The position numbers and the translations under genes were made by a program. The notes under the pieces are model-generated. The model was not told the origin of the DNA, did not search any database, and was given only the letters and a program-made list of their open reading frames with translations. Positions 24,802-34,800 of a stretch of DNA of 64,000 bases are shown here, in pieces (positions within the stretch are counted from its first letter, which is position 1; each line of letters opens with the position of its first letter). The stretch spans positions 186,001-250,000 of the forward strand of contig NZ_VKDC01000004.1 in assembly GCF_007097395.1 (NCBI RefSeq). Reading direction: 5' to 3'. Source of the stretch: Fulvivirga sp. M361. GTDB taxonomy: Bacteria > Bacteroidota > Bacteroidia > Cytophagales > Cyclobacteriaceae.

Positions 24802-26085
24802 TTAATAATATTTTCTCTTTTTAAAGGGTTGGTCGTTGATAGTCACACCAAAATAAAAATTAAGATATTGTTCCTGAATTAAAGTGTCGTCTACATTACC
24901 TCTGGTTCCATATTGCAATGCAAAGTCAAGATTCGAAACCCTACTTATCGGAAGTGTCCATCCAAGATTTATGCCAAAGTCGTTCACCTGTGTGAAAGAA
25001 CCATCCGGACCAACTATCTGATATGGCGTATTTTCGTAGGCTAATCCCACCCTATATGTTATTCTTTTAAGGTAACTGGTAACTGAAGAAGGGTCCGGGG
25101 TAAACTCTCCTCCAAAGCCAATTCTCACCTGATCACCAAGATCATCATTGCCACCTGCAAAGTTTCTGTAATCAGACCATGGCTGGTATTTAACATCCAG
25201 CGCTACAGTCCACTTGAAGCCATTATTCAAGGAAAAGCCGACACCTATTGCATGAGGAATGCTCAAACTACCTGCGTCATTACGGTTTAACGTATCTCCG
25301 TCAATAGGTATATCGGCGGTCCTTAGTTCCAGCCTCGAGAAATTTTTAGCATTGAGCTTAGAGCCGAAATCATAGGTAAGTCCTGCCTTAAACTGTATCC
25401 GGTTGTTGAAAATTGAATCTTTATTGTAGGCTATCCCACCGGTAAATATAAAATCTGAAGTAGATAAACGTTGATTAAACCCACTCGTAAAATTTGAAAC
25501 AGTCGGTAACACAAATGATTCGTCCTTTTTTATGTTGCCAAATATATAAGCTGCTTTCAGGCCTACAAAAAACCTTTTATTTATAGCGTATCCGTTAGAC
25601 CAAAAAAATTGGTTGAATCCACCCGAACCTTCCACTACCCTAAGCGCCTGTTCTCCATTTGGGGCGTTGGGAATGTTAACCAATGACTCTGATTCATAGC
25701 CTACATTACTGTATGGCATCAGGCCTACGGAAGTGGTCAGCCTTCCGGGCTTAATAGGAAATGCCGTAACCAGATAACCTAAATTCCCTGATCCGTTTTT
25801 CTCAGAAGTTTCAGCGTTTTCAAGTGTTTTGTTTTCTCCTACGAACCCTGCGGAAAACGTCGTGAAGGAATTGTAGGGTAAAAGTGCCGGATTGATATTA
25901 TTGAGAAACCAAAAAGACCCATTACTTATACCTGTGCCACCCATACCCTGGTTATGTGTAAGTCCTAAATCTACGATATCACCAATACCTTGCGAGGTGA
26001 AAGGGGAATTACCGGTCTGACACAATGCCTGACTATAGGTAAAAAGCAAGGCTATTACCGGTAAAAGGCATAAATTCTTAAGCAT
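24802..26085 (-). CDS. outer-membrane beta-barrel protein, conserved next to coaX
   Basis: A 427-residue protein with a signal peptide (LKNLCLLPVIALLFTYSQALCQ), then alternating hydrophobic and polar beta strands of a porin-like or FadL-like barrel (GFVGENKTLENAETSEKNGS, FSLNNGFKWTVALDVKYQPW, VSNLDFALQYGTRGNVDD) and a C-terminal aromatic strand (YLNFYFGVTINDQPFKKRKYY). Substrate unknown. Its ATG overlaps coaX by eight bases. Similar barrels recur beside coaX, a TPR protein and lptC in Bacteroidota. Confidence 0.85.
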   Translation of the reverse strand: MLKNLCLLPVIALLFTYSQALCQTGNSPFTSQGIGDIVDLGLTHNQGMGGTGISNGSFWFLNNINPALLPYNSFTTFSAGFVGENKTLENAETSEKNGSGNLGYLVTAFPIKPGRLTTSVGLMPYSNVGYESESLVNIPNAPNGEQALRVVEGSGGFNQFFWSNGYAINKRFFVGLKAAYIFGNIKKDESFVLPTVSNFTSGFNQRLSTSDFIFTGGIAYNKDSIFNNRIQFKAGLTYDFGSKLNAKNFSRLELRTADIPIDGDTLNRNDAGSLSIPHAIGVGFSLNNGFKWTVALDVKYQPWSDYRNFAGGNDDLGDQVRIGFGGEFTPDPSSVTSYLKRITYRVGLAYENTPYQIVGPDGSFTQVNDFGINLGWTLPISRVSNLDFALQYGTRGNVDDTLIQEQYLNFYFGVTINDQPFKKRKYY

Positions 26086-26788
26086 GGTGGTGTAAAATCG
26101 TGTTTAAACCTCTCAAAACCAACTCGGGGGCTGCAAATATGCGAGCTTTCACTTTGTTTTCAAAAAAATTGGTGTCTCCACCACACATAATTACACGTAA
26201 TTCGACGAATTTACTACTGTAATGGTTTATCAACCCTTCTATTTCCATTATAATACCATGAATAACCCCACTTTCTATACCATCCCGGGTATTTTGCCCG
26301 GTAACCGGCACATTTTCTTCAGGTGTTAGTAACGGCAGACCGGAAGTAAAAGTATGTAAGGCCTGAAAACGCATATGCAAACCAGGGGATATACTGCCTC
26401 CCATGTAGCCCTGCTCTTTAGAAAGTATATCATAGGTAATACACGTTCCGCAGTCAATGATGAGGCAGTTCGTATTTGGAAATAATGCCTGAGCACCAGC
26501 TACCGCTGCGCGACGATCATTACCAAGGGTTTGCGGTGTGCAGTAGTTTACACTGAAAGGAAGTGCTGTACGATGTGACAATACAAGTGGATCATATTCA
26601 TTCAACACCTCTAAAAAATCGGCTGTATCATCACGCACACTGCTTATGATAACTTTTTCAGGCTTATTTTCAGCAAGTAATGTCTTAAGATCTTCTATAT
26701 CTATTTCGTGTGTAACGCTACAAAGCTCCTCTTGTCGAAAAACAGCGGCCTTCGCTCTCGTATTGCCAACATCTACTACCAGGTTCAT
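26078..26788 (-). CDS. coaX: type III pantothenate kinase CoaX
   Basis: A 236-residue enzyme that phosphorylates pantothenate in the first step of coenzyme A synthesis. It has the ASKHA-fold phosphate-1 motif DVGNTRAKAAVF, the phosphate-2 motif IDCGTCITYD and the GGSISPGLHMR segment that contacts substrate. Length is normal for type III. It is the first gene of the minus-strand run that includes the outer-membrane barrel and TPR protein, and diverges from the Glu/Leu/Phe/Val dehydrogenase gene. Confidence 0.95.
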   Translation of the reverse strand: MNLVVDVGNTRAKAAVFRQEELCSVTHEIDIEDLKTLLAENKPEKVIISSVRDDTADFLEVLNEYDPLVLSHRTALPFSVNYCTPQTLGNDRRAAVAGAQALFPNTNCLIIDCGTCITYDILSKEQGYMGGSISPGLHMRFQALHTFTSGLPLLTPEENVPVTGQNTRDGIESGVIHGIIMEIEGLINHYSSKFVELRVIMCGGDTNFFENKVKARIFAAPELVLRGLNTILHHHA

Positions 26789-26924
26789 CGATTAAAATTG
26801 ATCCTATAAACTTCAAAAGTACATAAACAGCTTCACAATATTTGATTTTGTGTAAGGCACTTTGTAACCGACTAACTTTATTAATTTGTGTAGTTTTGGC
26901 GCATTACAAACCAAACCACCTAGT

Positions 26925-28151
26925 ATGAAAGAACTTCTCGAAAAATTTGAGACCAAACAGCCTGAAATTATTTTTGAATGGAGTGACCAGGAGACGGAAG
27001 CGAAGGGATGGGTAGTGATCAATTCATTACGCGGAGGCGCCGCCGGAGGTGGTACACGCATGCGCAAAGGGCTGGACAGAAGAGAAGTGGAATCCCTGGC
27101 CAAAACCATGGAGGTAAAATTTACCGTATCAGGCCCGGCCATTGGAGGGGCTAAGTCAGGCATTAACTTTGACCCTAACGACCCCCGTAAATCCGGGGTG
27201 TTACAGCGGTGGTTTGCAGCGGTAAAGCCTCTACTGAAATATTACTACGGCACAGGCGGCGACCTGAACGTGGACGAGATCAATGAAGTAATACCTGTAA
27301 CAGAGGATGTAGGAGTATGGCATCCGCAAGAAGGTGTATTTCATGGTCACTTCCATCCCAATGAAGCTCAAATTATAAACCGCATCGGTCAATTGCGACT
27401 GGGTGTGGTAAAGGTACTTGAAGATGAAAAATACTCTCCCTCGATAACAGGAAAATATACCGTTGCTGACATGATCACCGGGTATGGGGTAGCTGAAGCA
27501 GTAAGACACTACTACCACCTTTGGGAAGGTAATGTGAAAGTTAAACGTGCTGTAATACAAGGTTGGGGCAATGTAGGCGCCGCCGCAGGGTTCTACTTGG
27601 CACAAATGGGAGTAAGAATAGTGGGAATCATCGATAAAGACGGTGGTTTAATCAAATCTGATGGTTTTACCTTTGAAGAGATCAGGAAACTCTATCTGGA
27701 TCGTGATGGGAATAAACTTTCCGCTTCTGGAATGCTTTCTTTTGAAGAGGTCAACGAAAAGATATGGGACCTGGATTTCGAGGTGTTTGTTCCCGCCGCA
27801 GCTTCACGCCTGATCAACCGGGACCAGGTGGATCGGATGATAAAATCCAGGCTGGAGGTTTTTTCTTGTGGCGCTAATGTGCCATTTGCCGATCCTGAGA
27901 TTTTTTTTGGAGCTACAGGACTCCATGCAGATCAGAACTTTTCTGTGATCCCTGATTTCATCGCTAACTGTGGTATGGCACGGGTTTTTGCATTTCTTAT
28001 GGAAAATGAAGTAAATGTAACGGATGAGGCCATATTTAATGACACCTCAGAAACCATTCGCAAAGCACTGGAACGCACCTATAAAAAGAATAACAAAAAC
28101 ATAAACATTGCAAGTACTTCGTTCGAAATAGCTCTCCAACAGTTAGTTTAA
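26925..28151 (+). CDS. Glu/Leu/Phe/Val dehydrogenase
   Basis: The ATG at 26925 gives a 408-residue protein beginning MKELLEKFE; the open frame upstream to 26886 adds a non-homologous prefix and is not used. The amino-acid dehydrogenase core shows SLRGGAAGGGTRMRKG, GPAIGGAKSGINFDP (the catalytic-Lys segment), YYGTGGDLNVDE and the NAD-binding VIQGWGNVGAAAGFYLAQ. It interconverts an amino acid and a 2-oxo acid using NAD(P). A TAGTTTTG box lies at 26891-26898, but the -33 spacing is not ideal. The exact amino-acid substrate cannot be told from sequence. Confidence 0.92.
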   Translation: MKELLEKFETKQPEIIFEWSDQETEAKGWVVINSLRGGAAGGGTRMRKGLDRREVESLAKTMEVKFTVSGPAIGGAKSGINFDPNDPRKSGVLQRWFAAVKPLLKYYYGTGGDLNVDEINEVIPVTEDVGVWHPQEGVFHGHFHPNEAQIINRIGQLRLGVVKVLEDEKYSPSITGKYTVADMITGYGVAEAVRHYYHLWEGNVKVKRAVIQGWGNVGAAAGFYLAQMGVRIVGIIDKDGGLIKSDGFTFEEIRKLYLDRDGNKLSASGMLSFEEVNEKIWDLDFEVFVPAAASRLINRDQVDRMIKSRLEVFSCGANVPFADPEIFFGATGLHADQNFSVIPDFIANCGMARVFAFLMENEVNVTDEAIFNDTSETIRKALERTYKKNNKNINIASTSFEIALQQLV

Positions 28152-28236
28152 TTCCATTTATTACAAGTTTAAAGGTTAAAAGCGCATTGCCTATTTGAAG
28201 ACAAAACTCTAATAAGCTTGTAGTAGACAGTGTCAG

Positions 28237-28270
28237 TTTTGTAAAATTCTTTTTTATTAATTTATATTAG
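28237..28270 (+). promoter_or_regulatory. possible promoter of the NhaD gene
   Basis: TTTTG (28237-28241) is followed after 21 bases by TATATTAG (28263-28270), one base off the Bacteroidota -7 consensus TAnnTTTG. The predicted transcription start is only a few bases before the GTG at 28286. Confidence 0.35.
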
Positions 28271-28285
28271 CAAAAATATTTTTCT

Positions 28286-29776
28286 GTGGGACGGATACTG
28301 CTCAATCTCTCTTTTCTTATTCTTCTGTTGTTTTCGTCTCTTTCCGCTCAGGCACGTTCTGAAAAAGATGATTTGGCTCATACTGCCAATACCGAATTAT
28401 CCGAAGGGGGTGAGGAGGAAGGGCATCAGTCCGAAGATGATCACCATGCCCCTCCGGGATGGACCGTGATTCCGTTTGTAACTTTACTCCTCATGATCGC
28501 CACGGGGCCACTGTTTTACGAACATTTCTGGCATCAGAATTATCCGAAAGTCGCTATGGCACTCGCTGCAGCCGTGGTATTGTACTATTTGTTTGCACTG
28601 CACAATACACACAGCCCTATCCATGCATTGGCAGAGTATGTACAGTTTATAGCTTTACTGGCTTCTCTCTACATTGCATCAGGCGGTATAATGATCAATG
28701 TTGACAAGAGATCCACACCGATCCTGAATGTTGTTTTGCTCTTGATTGGTGCCGTTATTTCTAATCTAATAGGTACTACCGGGGCGTCAATGCTGTTGAT
28801 CCGGCCTTTTATTCGCTTAAACAAAACCCGGATAAAGGCGTATCATATTATTTTCTTCATTTTTATTGTTAGTAACATCGGCGGCTCTTTGACCCCTATT
28901 GGTGATCCTCCACTATTCCTGGGATTCTTAAAAGGGGTGCCTTTCTTCTGGACACTCATTCATAATTTCTTTCCATGGATGTTTGGACTTATTTTATTGC
29001 TCATTACGTTTTATGTGTTTGACAAGCGTAACAAGTCTGGTGTCGGCTTAAGTGAAGAAGATATCACTTATACCAACAAAATAAGCATTACGGGTAAGAG
29101 GAACTTTCTTTGGCTGGCCGTGATTATCGGTTCTGTATTCCTCGATCCTAATGTACTGGACTGGGTCCCTGCTATCCATTATGACGGTCAAAAATTCTCT
29201 TTTTTACGGGAGATCATCATGTTCTCTGTGGCTTTCTTCTCATTCAAACTTGCTAAGAAAGAAGCCATAGACGGTAATGCATTTAGTTTTGAACCCATCA
29301 GAGAAGTGGCTTTTATTTTTATCGGCATCTTTGGCACAATGATGCCGGCCCTGGAGTTAGTAGGCGGTTTCGCAGCTTCTCCGGAAGGTTCCAAACTGAT
29401 CAGCCATAATACGCTTTACTGGGGCACCGGGTTACTTTCCGGCTTCCTTGACAACGCTCCTACTTATATCAATTTTCTTACAGCTGCACTCGCGGCTTCG
29501 GGAGGTTCTATCCTTAATATTACTGATGTAATGGCATTTGCCAATGGAGGCACATTCGAGAACTCTATCATCGACCTGACTGCCATTTCTGTCGCCGCTG
29601 TATTCTTTGGGGCGTTTACTTACATCGGTAATGGCCCTAACTTTATGGTGAAGTCCATAGCAGAAGAAATCGGGATCAAGATGCCGTCCTTCTTTGGATA
29701 TATCATCCGTTTTTCTATTCCTTTCCTCCTGCCACTTTTACTGCTGGTATGGTTGGTTTTCTTTGCATTTATGTAA
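28286..29776 (+). CDS. nhaD: NhaD-type Na+/H+ antiporter
   Basis: A 496-residue antiporter that expels Na+ (or Li+) in exchange for H+. It starts at a GTG with an N-terminal hydrophobic segment (ILLNLSFLILLLFSSLSAQA) that may be a cleaved signal, then an acidic His-rich periplasmic stretch (GGEEEGHQSEDDHHAPPGW) and about 12 transmembrane segments. Key NhaD features visible are IGTTGASMLLIRPFI, GGSLTPIGDPPLFLGFL and GFLDNAPTYINFLTA. Signal-like N-termini with acidic loops are usual in Bacteroidota NhaD. Confidence 0.93.
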   Translation: MGRILLNLSFLILLLFSSLSAQARSEKDDLAHTANTELSEGGEEEGHQSEDDHHAPPGWTVIPFVTLLLMIATGPLFYEHFWHQNYPKVAMALAAAVVLYYLFALHNTHSPIHALAEYVQFIALLASLYIASGGIMINVDKRSTPILNVVLLLIGAVISNLIGTTGASMLLIRPFIRLNKTRIKAYHIIFFIFIVSNIGGSLTPIGDPPLFLGFLKGVPFFWTLIHNFFPWMFGLILLLITFYVFDKRNKSGVGLSEEDITYTNKISITGKRNFLWLAVIIGSVFLDPNVLDWVPAIHYDGQKFSFLREIIMFSVAFFSFKLAKKEAIDGNAFSFEPIREVAFIFIGIFGTMMPALELVGGFAASPEGSKLISHNTLYWGTGLLSGFLDNAPTYINFLTAALAASGGSILNITDVMAFANGGTFENSIIDLTAISVAAVFFGAFTYIGNGPNFMVKSIAEEIGIKMPSFFGYIIRFSIPFLLPLLLLVWLVFFAFM

Positions 29777-29857
29777 CCAGGACAGTTTCTGATATACTTT
29801 TTCCCGGGCAATCTGCACCACATTATGCTATTGTCGTTGCAGTACATCAGTACACAT

Positions 29858-29886
29858 ATATTGCCGGATATTATTATCCGCAATAT
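29858..29886. repeat. imperfect hairpin downstream of the NhaD gene
   Basis: ATATTGCCGGATA (29858-29870) can pair with TATCCGCAATAT (29875-29886) with one bulged base. There is no T-run, so it is not a standard terminator, though it could stabilise a transcript end. Confidence 0.35.
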
Positions 29887-30007
29887 CTAGCACTCACAGC
29901 ACATTTTTAAAATATTTCTTGCCAGGGGGTAGTATATTTTCCGATTCATCTGTTTAAACACCAGCCATCTTATAACTGGTCCCTGACTTTTTACAAAAAA
30001 GCTTGAA

Positions 30008-30487
30008 ATGAAAAAACATATCATAATCATAATAATACTGTTTCTCTGTTATAACAGCTATGGTCATGAACTAAACATGGCAATATTTGAGATAACGCGA
30101 GGGGACTCTGGGTATGTACTGAACATAAACTTTGACAGAAGAAACCTCGAAAAATCCCTGGTCACCACTTATCCGGAACTGATAAATGCCCATCATGAGG
30201 TTAGCTGGAGAATACATATACAAGAATACCTCGCAGCAAACTTTCAACTCATAGTCAATGAGCAATGTACGGAAATAGATATACATGCCATTGACTATGA
30301 GCAGGATTATATACGGATTACTGCAAGCCTGCCCCTTCCAGAGGTACAGATACAAACTATAAATGTTTTCAACACCTGCCTGATTGACTATAACGAGACA
30401 CATTCCAATCTCATAAGAACGAATGTTTTCGGGAAGGCACGTGCCTTTCGGTTGGATAAGGACAGGATAGAGGTAGTAATAAAATAA
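30008..30487 (+). CDS. secreted DUF6702-like protein
   Basis: A 159-residue protein with a signal peptide (KKHIIIIIILFLCYNSYGH). The mature part is a single beta-rich domain (ELNMAIFEITRGDSGYVLNI, then DRRNLEKSL, EYLAANFQLIVNEQCTEID). The order of His after the cleavage site, a 'membrane-distal' beta hairpin and a regular EYL...F segment resembles DUF6702, a Bacteroidota periplasmic family of unknown function, although I cannot confirm this without a search. It is followed 21 bases later by the Calx-beta/YHYH gene, so the two are probably one unit. Confidence 0.6.
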   Translation: MKKHIIIIIILFLCYNSYGHELNMAIFEITRGDSGYVLNINFDRRNLEKSLVTTYPELINAHHEVSWRIHIQEYLAANFQLIVNEQCTEIDIHAIDYEQDYIRITASLPLPEVQIQTINVFNTCLIDYNETHSNLIRTNVFGKARAFRLDKDRIEVVIK

Positions 30488-30508
30488 AGGGAAGTTAATT
30501 TTTGGATT

Positions 30509-31840
30509 ATGAAGAAGATCAAAACGATGAAGATGAATAAATTAAGATTAATAATACTCAGTATCAGTATGTTCGTGTGGTCATGCGGAGATGATGAGGC
30601 CGGTGCGGAAGAAGTGGCTTACCGTGCAAGTATTTCAGGTATCTCTTCTGTCAGTGAATCGGATATAGGGACATTCAAAATAAGTCTTGATAAGGTAAAT
30701 AAAACCGGAACAGGCCTTGTATTTAACTATGATGTAAATGGAACTGCTGAAGCCGGACAGGATTTTCAGGCATTGGCGGGATCGGTAACTGTGGAAGACG
30801 GTGACATAGAAACTACAGTGACCATTCCAATTATTGATGATACGGTGGAAGAAGATGATGAAACAATCATCATCCTGTTAAATACACAACGCCTTCCTTC
30901 CCAGGTCAGTGCTACGGGGGCTACTTCACTGACCATTACCTTGATCGATAACGATGACAGTGGTATACCCGGAGTGTCATGTAGCAATGATAATTCTACC
31001 GACCAAAATAACCGGGTTTGTGACCAGACTACCGGAGTATCGAATACCTATTCAGCCTCTATAAATGGTGGCACACGTGAGATCACCACTAACGGTATCC
31101 CAACCCATGATTATGGTAATCAAATCCCAAAGATCGTATCAGCCCTGAACAGTGAGTCCAAATCGTTTAGCATGAATGCAAACCCTGTGACAGGAGCTTC
31201 GATCACCGCTATTGATGACGATGGGCGCCCACGATACAAGTTTGGCGTAGCATTAAACGGAGTAGCCATTGATCCTGCACCCGCCGAACCTTTTATATTT
31301 GAAAATACAAATACAGGTGAATTTAATTGGGATTGGGTATTTGAACCTAATAACAATATGAATGCCGTAGGGCTCGATTGTGCTATTGCACATGTACAGC
31401 CAGACGGCACCTATCATTATCATGGAGATATGGCCATATATGCTGATCAACTGTTGGCAGGCCTTGGAACAGGAAGTGTAGTTCCCGGAGAAAGTATACA
31501 AATCGGCTGGGCTGCAGACGGCTTTCCTATTCTATACAAATTCGGCCCGGATGCCAGCGGTAATATGGTAGAACTGACACCTGGCTATCAACTGAAGAGC
31601 GGTGACCGGCCTGGCGATGGTATCACAGCACCATGTGGTACTTATAATGGAAAATATACTAATGACTACGAGTTTGTAGCAAACTCAGGTGATCTTGATG
31701 AATGCAACGGTATTGCCCGAAGCATTACCCTCAACGGTGAAACATTCAGCTATTTCTATGTGATCACTGAAGCATTCCCCGTGATCTCAAGATGCTTTGC
31801 AGGGTCTCCCAATACGAGTTTTAGAATTGGCCCGGGATGA
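30509..31840 (+). CDS. Calx-beta plus YHYH-domain lipoprotein
   Basis: A 443-residue lipoprotein. The N-terminus (KMNKLRLIILSISMFVWSCGDD) gives a lipobox with Cys near residue 26. Residues about 35-150 form a Calx-beta domain (SISGISSVSESDIGTFKISL, EDGDIETTVTIPIIDDTVEEDDETIIILL), a Ca2+-binding fold common in extracellular adhesins. The C-terminal part (about 165-443) is a YHYH domain with the signature GTYHYHGDMA and many conserved Asp, Gly and Cys residues. YHYH proteins occur in marine bacteria with no known activity. A terminator follows at 31865. Confidence 0.85.
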   Translation: MKKIKTMKMNKLRLIILSISMFVWSCGDDEAGAEEVAYRASISGISSVSESDIGTFKISLDKVNKTGTGLVFNYDVNGTAEAGQDFQALAGSVTVEDGDIETTVTIPIIDDTVEEDDETIIILLNTQRLPSQVSATGATSLTITLIDNDDSGIPGVSCSNDNSTDQNNRVCDQTTGVSNTYSASINGGTREITTNGIPTHDYGNQIPKIVSALNSESKSFSMNANPVTGASITAIDDDGRPRYKFGVALNGVAIDPAPAEPFIFENTNTGEFNWDWVFEPNNNMNAVGLDCAIAHVQPDGTYHYHGDMAIYADQLLAGLGTGSVVPGESIQIGWAADGFPILYKFGPDASGNMVELTPGYQLKSGDRPGDGITAPCGTYNGKYTNDYEFVANSGDLDECNGIARSITLNGETFSYFYVITEAFPVISRCFAGSPNTSFRIGPG

Positions 31841-31864
31841 TTAGTCACATTCAGGGTTAGGTTT

Positions 31865-31894
31865 GGAGGCCCTTATTCCAGGGTCTCCTTTTTT
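31865..31894 (+). terminator. terminator of the YHYH lipoprotein gene
   Basis: GGAGGCCC (31865-31872) pairs with GGGTCTCC (31881-31888), one G-U pair, and is followed by six T (31889-31894). It lies 25 bases after the plus-strand stop and inside the 3' end of the convergent VCBS-repeat gene. Confidence 0.75.
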
Positions 31895-34800
31895 ATTGAC
31901 GTTTTATAGGCTTGTAATGGCCCTTGATTATTTGCCGCCAGTATGTGAATTTCACCATCAATAGTGATAAGCTGCAATGCCTGGACATCCTGATCCAGCC
32001 GTAAGCCACTTTTCTTGTAATGAAGTGATTCAAAACCTCCTTTTCCATCACCCAGCAACACCTGACCAATACTCGCGTCGCTTCTGGGGGTTTCTACTTC
32101 CGAGGCATACAGGTTGCCCGCCAACAACAGGTCAAGATCACCATCTTCATTAAAATCGTAGATAAGCAAATCATCAATGGTAGAAATTTGTGCTAATTGA
32201 GGTAAAGCTGTTTTCTTATAAACACCTCCGCCTTGATTTTCAAGATAAACACTTGAAAAGCTGCTAACAGAATAATGCAGCCCTTCTTCCAGGCCTGCTC
32301 CGTAAATGTCTTTTAGAGTGGCGTTTGCAAATGAGTTATAATCTTCAAACACCACTTTTATTGTTGGTATTTGTTCAGAAGAGCACTGCCTTCCTCGCAC
32401 CGGAAATTGAGTGCCTTCGTTATAATACCCCAGTACAATGTCAGAGGAACTGTTATTGTCAAAGTCATGGAAGAATATATCAAATGGTTCATCATCGGAT
32501 GCCTGGTATTTGTAGTTCAGGCCTAGGTTTCCAACAACAATATCCTGATCTCCGTCATGATCAAAATCGGCAGTATCAATACTGAACCACCATCCGGCAC
32601 TCTGATCCCAGCCGAACTCTTTGGTATGATCTATGAAGCCGTGGCCCACATTTTTAAAAATGGTGACAGGCATCCATTCACCCACTATCACAAGGTCTGT
32701 CAGGTTATCTCCATCGAAGTCCATCCATAGGGCATCGGTCACCATTCCGGTGTTTTTTAAACCCGGCGCAAGTTTATCCGTCAGGTCCTCAAAACCCAAC
32801 CTACCCCGATCGAGCGTATTAATAAGCAAATGACTTTTACCGGGATTAGGATAGTTTCTGGGATGGTGTCTACCCCCCACAAAAAGGTCCAGGTCTCCAT
32901 CATTATCAAAGTCGTAGGGTTTAACACAAGCGCCACTCCCCATACCGTCGGGTAATATGTTCATGGCCCGCTGAAAAGTGCCGTTATCATTAAGATACAA
33001 TCGGTCTTGATAATGAGGATCATCGGCCGGAAAAGCATTGCCTCCGCTAACCACATACAAGTCATTATCCCCGTCATTGTCCACATCAAAAAATGTTGCT
33101 GAGATGTCCTCATATCCTGCATCTTCTTCAAAGGCCGGGACCGGGGTCATAACAAATGTGCCTTTTTCATTCTGGATATAAAGTTTAGCCGCATAACCGG
33201 CGCCATTGCCCACAAATACATCTTCTTTCGAGTCCCCGTTAACATCTCCTGTGGCCAGCGCCGGCCCCAGGTTTGACATTTTATGGGGTAATAATACCTG
33301 AAAACGATAGTCGTCAAAGATGTTTTCCTGGTGCAGGAAGGCAGTATCAAATAATCCGGTGGCTGCGGTAAACATTGTTTTGGGATCAGGGTTCCTGACA
33401 GGCAAGGATGTATTCTGATATTCAATTTCAATCAGTTGATTGACAGGTACGTCTAATTGATAGCTCAAGGTGCCATCCGGCCAGGTCACAATAATTGAAT
33501 CTGCCTGCGTATGGTCACCCATTCCTACATGGAAAAAGGGCTCTATGGAAGACTGAAATCCCCTGCTTAACGCAAGATGTAGAAACTGACTGTTACTTCC
33601 TGTCACTACTTTTACACTGCTGCCAATAGCATGAATATTTTTTGAAGGCGATTTTAGTTGTAGCCTTAGATAGTTGGTCCCAAATTCTTCACTGGTCAGA
33701 TTCTGATGTATCACAGCCATGGAATCAATATTATTAAGTACCAGGTCCAGGTCACCGTCATTGTCCAGGTCACCATAGGATGCGCCATTGGAGAATCCGT
33801 TAAAATGGATACCCCACTCCTGGTTAACCGGACTAAAGTTGAGACCATCCATATTTCTGAACATATAATTGTCAATGGGTTCAGAAGGAAGCTTCAGACT
33901 AGCATCAAATAATTCCGAGGCGCTCATTTTAGCTCTTTTTCCTTCTATACTTTTGAAGAAGTCACGATTGTTGATCTCTTTCCTGGTACCATTGGAAATA
34001 AAGAGGTCTTTCCATCCGTCGTTATCAAAATCAGCAAAAAGTGGTGCCCAGCTCCAGTCAGTAGAAGACACTCCTGATATCCAGGCTACATTACTGAAAA
34101 TCGGGAGGTTGTTTGGGTCAATTCCCCGGTTAAGCTGTAGGGCATTGTACATGTACTGGTAATGAAAGCCGGCATTCACCGTACTCCAAAACAATGCAGG
34201 GTTCATGCTGGCCATATTGGCTTTCGACCTTCTATTATCTTGTGCTGCCATATCCACCTGCATGAAATCCATAAGCCCGTCATTATTAATATCTGCAGCA
34301 TCTACCCCCATGCCATAAAATGCGGTCTGTTTGGTGGCCTGCTTTAACTGATCAGTGAACGTTCCATCACCATTATTCAGATACAGGTAATCAGGGGTAC
34401 TGAAATCATTGGATACATATATATCTTCCCATCCATCCTGGTTAAGGTCCGTAATAGAAATCCCTATCGAAAGGCCAAAATTTTGCAAGCCGGCCTCCTG
34501 TGTTACATCTACAAATGTTCCTTTTTCATTGCGGTAAAGTTTGTCGCTTTTAACCGGATCATTTTCCTGCATCCATTTCCGATAAACAAAGTTGGGGGTA
34601 TTGAAAGGAGCGATGGGATAGTTAGCAACAAATAGGTCCAGGTCCCCATCTTTGTCATAATCAAAAAAAGCGGACTGTATTGACTGACCCGGATCGGCCA
34701 TACCATACTCCTGGGCTCTGTCACTGAAGGTCAGGTCACCGTTATTAATAAACAGCTGGTTTTCCTTTATTCCATTAAGCCCTGAAACACTGAGATAGAT

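Noticed and set aside
26891-26898. TAGTTTTG as promoter of the dehydrogenase gene
   Set aside because: The box matches the -7 consensus, but the nearest TTTG is 26 bases upstream instead of about 19, so it was not listed as a separate feature.
26813-27163. 116-codon minus-strand frame
   Set aside because: It is antisense to the Glu/Leu/Phe/Val dehydrogenase gene, and its composition is that of a reverse complement of a conserved gene.
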